From: an uncultured Bacteroides sp.
GTDB taxonomy: Bacteria > Bacteroidota > Bacteroidia > Bacteroidales > UBA11471
Assembly (NCBI GenBank): GCA_905210875.1
Contig: CAJLYN010000151.1
Location: forward strand, 1-5,737
Direction: 5' to 3'
DNA length: 5,737 bases
In this document: positions 5,124-5,737 of the stretch, piece by piece
Layout of the letters: each line of letters opens with the position of its first letter
Numbering within the stretch: the first letter of the stretch is position 1
Made by a program: the position numbers and the translations under genes
The notes under the pieces: generated by a model
What the model was told of the DNA's origin: nothing
What the model saw: only the letters and a program-made list of their open reading frames with translations
Database searches by the model: none

Positions 5124-5737
5124 ATGCCTACCACAAATACCGCCGACATCGGCTTTGAAAAAGAGATATGGAAGGCCGCCGACAAGATGCGCGGCAACAT
5201 CGACGCATCGGAATATAAATCGGTCGTCCTGGGACTTATTTTCCTGAAATACATCTCCGACAAGTTCGAGACCAAATACCGCCAGCTCGTCGACGAGGGC
5301 GAAGGCTTCGAGGAGGACAAAGACGAATACACCGCCGAAAACATCTTCTACGTTCCCGCTGAGGCGCGCTGGGAGACCATCGCCGCGCAGGCTCATACCC
5401 CCGAAATCGGCACCGCCATCGACACTGCCATGCGGGCCATCGAGCGGGAGAACCGACGCCTCAAAGATATTCTGCCCAAGAACTTTGCACGGCCCGAGCT
5501 CGACAAACGCCGGCTGGGCGAGGTTGTCGACCTCTTCTCCAACATACACCTGCACGAGCACGGCGACTCGAAAGACATTCTCGGCCGCACCTATGAATAC
5601 TGTCTCTCGCGCTTTGCCGAGGCCGAGGGCAAGCTGGCCGGCGAATTCTACACCCCGGCCTGTGTGGTCAAGACCCTCGTGCAGGTGCTGCAACCCTTCC
5701 GGGGGCGTGTCTATGACCCCTGTTGCGGCTCGGGCGG
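5124..5737 (+). CDS. hsdM: Type I restriction-modification methyltransferase subunit HsdM (partial, N-terminal)
   Basis: The first 204 codons of a protein that normally has about 480-530 residues; the frame is cut by the right edge. HsdM, with the specificity subunit HsdS, methylates adenine at N6 in a bipartite DNA target using S-adenosylmethionine, and with HsdR forms the restriction complex. Residues from about 9 to 140 are the helical HsdM N-terminal domain, with typical IGFEKEIWKAADKMRGNIDA and VVLGLIFLKYISDKFE stretches. The N6-adenine methylase domain then starts: GEFYTP at 173-178 is the conserved entry motif and DPCCGSG at 198-204 is SAM-binding motif I. The catalytic NPPF motif lies beyond the window. 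The start MPTTNTADIGFE fits the family, and no Shine-Dalgarno sequence is present, as is usual in this phylum. hsdS and hsdR probably follow but are not visible. Confidence 0.95.
   Translation, partial: MPTTNTADIGFEKEIWKAADKMRGNIDASEYKSVVLGLIFLKYISDKFETKYRQLVDEGEGFEEDKDEYTAENIFYVPAEARWETIAAQAHTPEIGTAIDTAMRAIERENRRLKDILPKNFARPELDKRRLGEVVDLFSNIHLHEHGDSKDILGRTYEYCLSRFAEAEGKLAGEFYTPACVVKTLVQVLQPFRGRVYDPCCGSG

Noticed and set aside
4625..5247. Overlapping plus-strand frames through the tRNA and spacer
   Set aside because: They run through a structurally perfect tRNA and its terminator, and the translations are Pro/Arg/Ser-rich with no domain.
5094..5693. Minus-strand 199-codon frame opposite hsdM
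   Set aside because: The plus strand carries an unmistakable HsdM N-terminus with GEFYTP and DPCCGSG motifs.

Overview
The window looks like chromosomal DNA of a Bacteroidales-type member of the Bacteroidota. Three things point there. The protein families include DUF4924 and DUF5686, both essentially restricted to this phylum. The promoter-like boxes match the Bacteroidota -7 consensus TAnnTTTG. The start codons lack Shine-Dalgarno sequences. I cannot name a genus from the sequence alone.

Left part (1-3986, all minus strand): reading right to left, a DUF5686 outer-membrane protein of 857 residues with a signal peptide and a carboxypeptidase-regulatory-like domain is followed by a 215-base gap. 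Then come a 303-residue protein and, six bases further on, the N-terminal half of a DUF4924 protein that runs off the left edge. The 303-residue protein is the most unusual item. Its sequence follows the Mpl/MurC Mur-ligase fold from end to end, but the ATP-binding loop and the other catalytic motifs are replaced and the C-terminal ligase domain is absent. It looks like a maintained pseudoenzyme related to murein tripeptide ligase.

Middle (3987-4597): a 143-base divergent promoter region separates the DUF5686 gene from a plus-strand CYTH-domain gene (155 residues, triphosphate tunnel metalloenzyme type) with the ExExK signature intact.

Right part (4598-5737): a spacer with two inverted repeats leads to a promoter, a complete tRNA-Ser(CGA) with encoded CCA, and a strong intrinsic terminator. 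A C-rich, G-poor 120-base stretch follows, and then the start of hsdM, the methyltransferase subunit of a type I restriction-modification system, cut by the window edge inside motif I. An R-M locus beside a tRNA gene makes this a plausible accessory-island boundary, although only one side is visible.

The genes do not form one pathway. The visible units are the Mpl-like/DUF4924 pair (probably co-transcribed), DUF5686, CYTH, the tRNA, and the R-M operon, each with its own candidate promoter.
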